In this document: positions 7,301-8,804 of the stretch, piece after piece | Layout of the letters: each line of letters opens with the position of its first letter | Position numbering within the stretch: the stretch's first letter is position 1 | Source: an uncultured Caryophanales bacterium | GTDB taxonomy: Bacteria > Bacillota_I > Bacilli_A > RFN20 > CAG-288 | DNA: 8,804 nt | Reading direction: 5' to 3' | NCBI GenBank assembly: GCA_937896065.1 | Contig: CALBLI010000033.1 | Coordinates: 1 to 8,804 of the forward strand | Position numbers and translations under genes: made by a program | Notes under the pieces: model-generated | The model's input: the letters and a program-made list of their open reading frames with translations, nothing else | What the model was told of the DNA's origin: nothing | The model's database searches: none

Positions 7301-8527
7301 TCTACTGATCCAGATGGAACAAAACATTATGTTAATAAAGATTATGCTTTCTCACACTGGGAATATGAATATGAAACAGGTGCATGGGATGACCCATTCC
7401 TCTTTGGAAACAAAGTCGTTGCTGATGTTGTTATGCGTGCTAAGTTTGTTGAAGTCGTAACTGGTTCAAGACTTAAATTCTACAATGATGCTGAACAAAA
7501 AGAATTAGTTTCAAACGGATATAATAAATTCGGTGAAAAGATTCAACTTCCTCCAACAAAACCAACTAGAAAACATGCATTAGCTTACATGGAATATGTC
7601 TTTGAATATTGGCAAGTCCTTGTTGATGGTCAACTTGTAAAATTTGATGAAAGCATGTTAAATACTAGCGTTGATGATCAAAAATATACCATCTTTGTTG
7701 CAAAATATAGAGAAGAGAAGAAAAAATTATCAGTTGATATTTATGATTCTAAGTCTTTTTCATTCGCTTCATCACTTCTTCTTTCTGGTTATAAAAAATT
7801 TAAATATGGTGATGTTATCAATTTAAGTGAATATAATGAACGTGTAACTAAAGTATATCAAACAGAAAGAGCAACATTTGAATTTACTGGCAAATGGACT
7901 TATGTGGGAAGTGATGGTGTTACATATACTACCGATAAAGATACAATTACTGTTACAGACGATTTAACTATCAAACCTGTAATGAAAGAGACGGTTAGAA
8001 AATACACTGTTAAATTCTTATCATGGGATAACCAGGAATTACAAGTCAGTGAATATGAATATGGTCAAACTCCAAAATATACTGGTGCTAAACCAACAAT
8101 GCCAGAAGCTTTCTTCTATAAATATAGATTTGTTGGTTGGAGAATGCTTGGTCAGTCTGAAATTGGTATGCATGCAGTTACAAATGATGAAACATGGTAT
8201 GTTCCTGTCTTTGATAAAGTATATGATAAGAGAACTATTACTTTTGTAGCATATGCAAGAGACCCAAGTGGCGATCTTTATAGAACAAATCATATATTTA
8301 AAGTTGAAGTTAATGCTTGTGATACCATTCCTGCTGAATATTTATTAGGGCCTGTTTCTAATCCATTAGGCTATTGGGAATTAGATCCATTTTCACAAAC
8401 TGAAGATAATATATATTACGGTTTCTCAAAATGGATTTCTAATTCTTGGTATGATGTGCCTACTTCAGATATGGTAATTTACAATGATGTAGAATTTGCA
8501 TTCATTGCTGAGAGATTTGATGATTAA
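4310..8527 (+). CDS. Large surface lipoprotein made of 16 InlB B-repeat-like modules
   Basis: This 1405-residue protein begins with a Lys-rich n-region (MKKKIKK), a hydrophobic core and the lipobox LTSC, so Cys23 should be lipidated after Sec export and signal peptidase II cleavage. Residues 24-67 are an acidic Asp/Pro/Asn-rich linker. Residues 68-1405 are entirely tandem modules of the Listeria-Bacteroides repeat (InlB B-repeat, Flg_new) type. The common pattern is a strand such as VTFYNGDGTVL, then Y-G, often P, then Y-x-F-x-x-W, and a closing strand ending in A/P-V-F. No enzyme domain, LPXTG, cell-wall-binding or membrane domain follows; the last module runs to the stop. Apart from Cys23 only Cys690 and Cys1337 are present. 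In known proteins such modules form beta-rich stalks on adhesins and other surface proteins. A stalk or adhesin role here is inference, and a binding partner is unknown. The gene appears monocistronic, with its own promoter and terminator. Confidence 0.9.
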   Translation: MKKKIKKLSLLSIVAFSTILTSCGFETDFDKASSNPIENNSTVVDDDKPGDNTPDDPNVIPVPDDTKNKVTVSFVSGNSLIKSEQVKVNTIYTYNGEEPTVDSSQKEAGYDYVFKGWQIPGYTRVYGNNNLPVIQKNTTFRAVFEKTGKTIDVTFYNGDGTVLYTQKVKYGDKITYDETKGKPTKNTKANSALASSDDFKGQWTNNRDASIFTEDTVAYATVNIRFNPIFGSEKKVYRVIFKDEDGSILSSKYYEEGSNPTYAGEPFKPEDKEYTYKFAYWKDEAGNKVDLASRVVNNDLTYTAVFTKAIKKFAVTVKRADGTIIQNKITVDAGSTKTFNYNNASDLDYTASGQNYKFVGWKDNKDPRTTKIYEDTEFVAMYQKEEIKYSVTYKNGDGSILKVVNDLKYNAPLQLISNIPTKTEEGYDNTFAYWIVENTGVRASEITNVTSDLVLEPVFKRTAKKYVIEYLNGDGSVMLRKSADYGSELQYESNIVPTKASQGGIKYTFANQWISKVDGSIFTSGNSLLITSNIQLEPVFNDAKQVYKVSYFNDDGALVTSKNFEHGSNPVLSKNMLKNQTAQYSYEFAGWTKEKGSDKVVDLSKEVVTGEASYYAYYKKTLRSYNVRFLDADGKVLSTEKVQYGSHPTYDYENANLSHKNEMWEYTFIGFENNLDPKTYEVKGNVDFICKYKEEYVKYSIVYENEDGSVFYADPTEYRYNDSYKLITDKPKKIAHGFAYKFEKWVLKDGDSSESSDTNIKGNLVFVPVFSSTREKFNVYIKDYRNYNINTHEIEYEGKLTSHMVTNDKALVTKTYSDAVYDYTFTGRFINSIDGSIIQAEDLVDYVITDNVSFTAEYSKEYRVFKVNIDIGYDDLGHGRVTWRTVEKQYKYGTPIKTIIDDIEKSDDRQEYSREDGYYIYTFRTWSAYSGNLESDYRLYTIYSREEKTYSVTVINDLTGQIIDVKTNYKFGDEVQFSNKVSEIANPNVIVKKSVLESTDPDGTKHYVNKDYAFSHWEYEYETGAWDDPFLFGNKVVADVVMRAKFVEVVTGSRLKFYNDAEQKELVSNGYNKFGEKIQLPPTKPTRKHALAYMEYVFEYWQVLVDGQLVKFDESMLNTSVDDQKYTIFVAKYREEKKKLSVDIYDSKSFSFASSLLLSGYKKFKYGDVINLSEYNERVTKVYQTERATFEFTGKWTYVGSDGVTYTTDKDTITVTDDLTIKPVMKETVRKYTVKFLSWDNQELQVSEYEYGQTPKYTGAKPTMPEAFFYKYRFVGWRMLGQSEIGMHAVTNDETWYVPVFDKVYDKRTITFVAYARDPSGDLYRTNHIFKVEVNACDTIPAEYLLGPVSNPLGYWELDPFSQTEDNIYYGFSKWISNSWYDVPTSDMVIYNDVEFAFIAERFDD
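4511..8524 (+). repeat. Sixteen-module protein repeat array with a four-module higher-order period
   Basis: Approximate module boundaries in residues: R1 68-147, R2 148-233, R3 234-309, R4 310-386, R5 387-463, R6 464-544, R7 545-621, R8 622-696, R9 697-774, R10 775-860, R11 861-947, R12 948-1049, R13 1050-1136, R14 1137-1228, R15 1229-1305, R16 1306-1405. The core aromatic residue is Trp117, 203, 281, 361, 434, 513, 591, 745, 926, 1017, 1101, 1196, 1277 and 1375, but Phe in R8 (671) and R10 (829). Modules four apart look most alike, giving blocks R1-4 (4511-5467), R5-8 (5468-6397), R9-12 (6398-7456) and R13-16 (7457-8524). Codons differ between copies (for example GGTGATGGA against GGCGATGGC), so the duplication is old and not a recent DNA-level tandem. 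Confidence 0.75.
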
Positions 8528-8543
8528 TTAAATTCTATGCAAG

Positions 8544-8583
8544 TAAAAAAGGTTATGCTTTTATTTTAGCATAACCTTTTTTA
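8544..8583. terminator. Strong bidirectional Rho-independent terminator
   Basis: A perfect 16-bp stem pairs 8544-8559 with 8568-8583 around an 8-base loop. Its core is GGTTATGCT/AGCATAACC, flanked by an A-tract on the left and a T-tract on the right. It starts 16 bases after the lipoprotein stop codon. The A/T flanks let it work on both strands, so it could also end a transcript coming from the right. Confidence 0.92.
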
Positions 8584-8804
8584 TTTGCTATACATGCTAA
8601 TGATAATATAAAAAGACGTGGACAAGTTTTATTTTTAAGGTAACCAATTCATGATTTAGTATTTATCATTAATTTCCATTATTTTTTATTAACTCCTGTA
8701 TAGAAAATAAAACTTTCCTATATAAAACTGGAAATACTTTAAAATTACTTAATAACTTTATTTTATGATGGTGGAAATCTCTGAAATTTACGATAAGTTT
8801 AAAG
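8584..8804. other. AT-rich right flank without a supportable gene
   Basis: After the terminator there are about 220 bases with no clear gene. A possible plus-strand promoter is TTGCTA (8585-8590), 16 bases, TATAAA (8607-8612), which would transcribe toward the right edge. Two short frames run off the edge and neither is convincing. A plus-strand frame beginning with ATG at 8765 has no Shine-Dalgarno site. A minus-strand frame of about 44 codons is open from the edge to a TAA at 8671-8669. No tRNA, riboswitch or insertion-sequence end is recognisable. Confidence 0.5.

Noticed and set aside
60..8527. Mycoplasma-type genetic code (UGA as Trp)
   Set aside because: All visible Trp codons are TGG and no TGA occurs in frame in about 2,700 codons, so the standard bacterial code suffices.
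8669..8803. C-terminal end of a minus-strand gene entering from the right edge, stop at 8671-8669
   Set aside because: About 44 open codons in AT-rich DNA can arise by chance and the peptide resembles no family I know. The bidirectional terminator at 8544-8583 would suit such a gene, but that is not sufficient evidence.
8765..8804. Start of a plus-strand gene at ATG 8765 (reads MMVEISEIYDKFK to the edge)
   Set aside because: The codons look plausible, but only 13 are visible and no ribosome-binding site precedes them. Sequence to the right is needed.

Overview
The window is strongly AT-rich DNA from a low-GC Gram-positive bacterium. A gut-type or Mollicutes-related Bacillota lineage fits best, but the exact lineage cannot be fixed from this sequence. 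Supporting signs are AT-biased codon choice, Shine-Dalgarno sites of the AGGAGG/TAAGGTGG type, and a lipobox-anchored surface protein without an LPXTG sorting motif. TGG is used for Trp throughout and TGA never occurs inside the four long reading frames, so there is no sign of the Mycoplasma UGA=Trp code.

Layout from left to right. (1) Positions 3-1469 (+) hold the C-terminal 488 residues of an FtsX/MacB-type ABC transporter permease, whose start lies left of the window. (2) Positions 1480-2451 (+) hold a YajO-like aldo/keto reductase. Its ribosome-binding site overlaps the permease stop codon, so the two genes very probably form one transcript. (3) Positions 2453-3949 (-) hold a 12-helix MATE-family efflux pump that converges on the reductase with one base between the stop codons. 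(4) A 360-bp intergenic region with divergent promoters separates the pump from (5) a 1405-residue lipoprotein at 4310-8527 (+). That gene ends at a strong bidirectional Rho-independent terminator at 8544-8583. (6) The last ~220 bases contain no gene that can be supported.

The lipoprotein is the most notable object. After the lipobox and a short acidic linker, the whole protein is an array of 16 modules of about 75-102 residues. They resemble the InlB B-repeat (Listeria-Bacteroides repeat / Flg_new) family, and no other domain is visible. By eye the modules fall into four types arranged D-A-B-C four times. This suggests a four-module ancestral unit was duplicated as a block. The first nine modules are the more regular and the last seven the more divergent.

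Functionally the window is a cell-envelope neighbourhood: one exporter fragment, one drug/metabolite efflux pump and one long surface stalk or adhesin-like lipoprotein, plus a cytosolic NAD(P)H oxidoreductase. No shared pathway links them. The only firm operon-like pair is permease-reductase.
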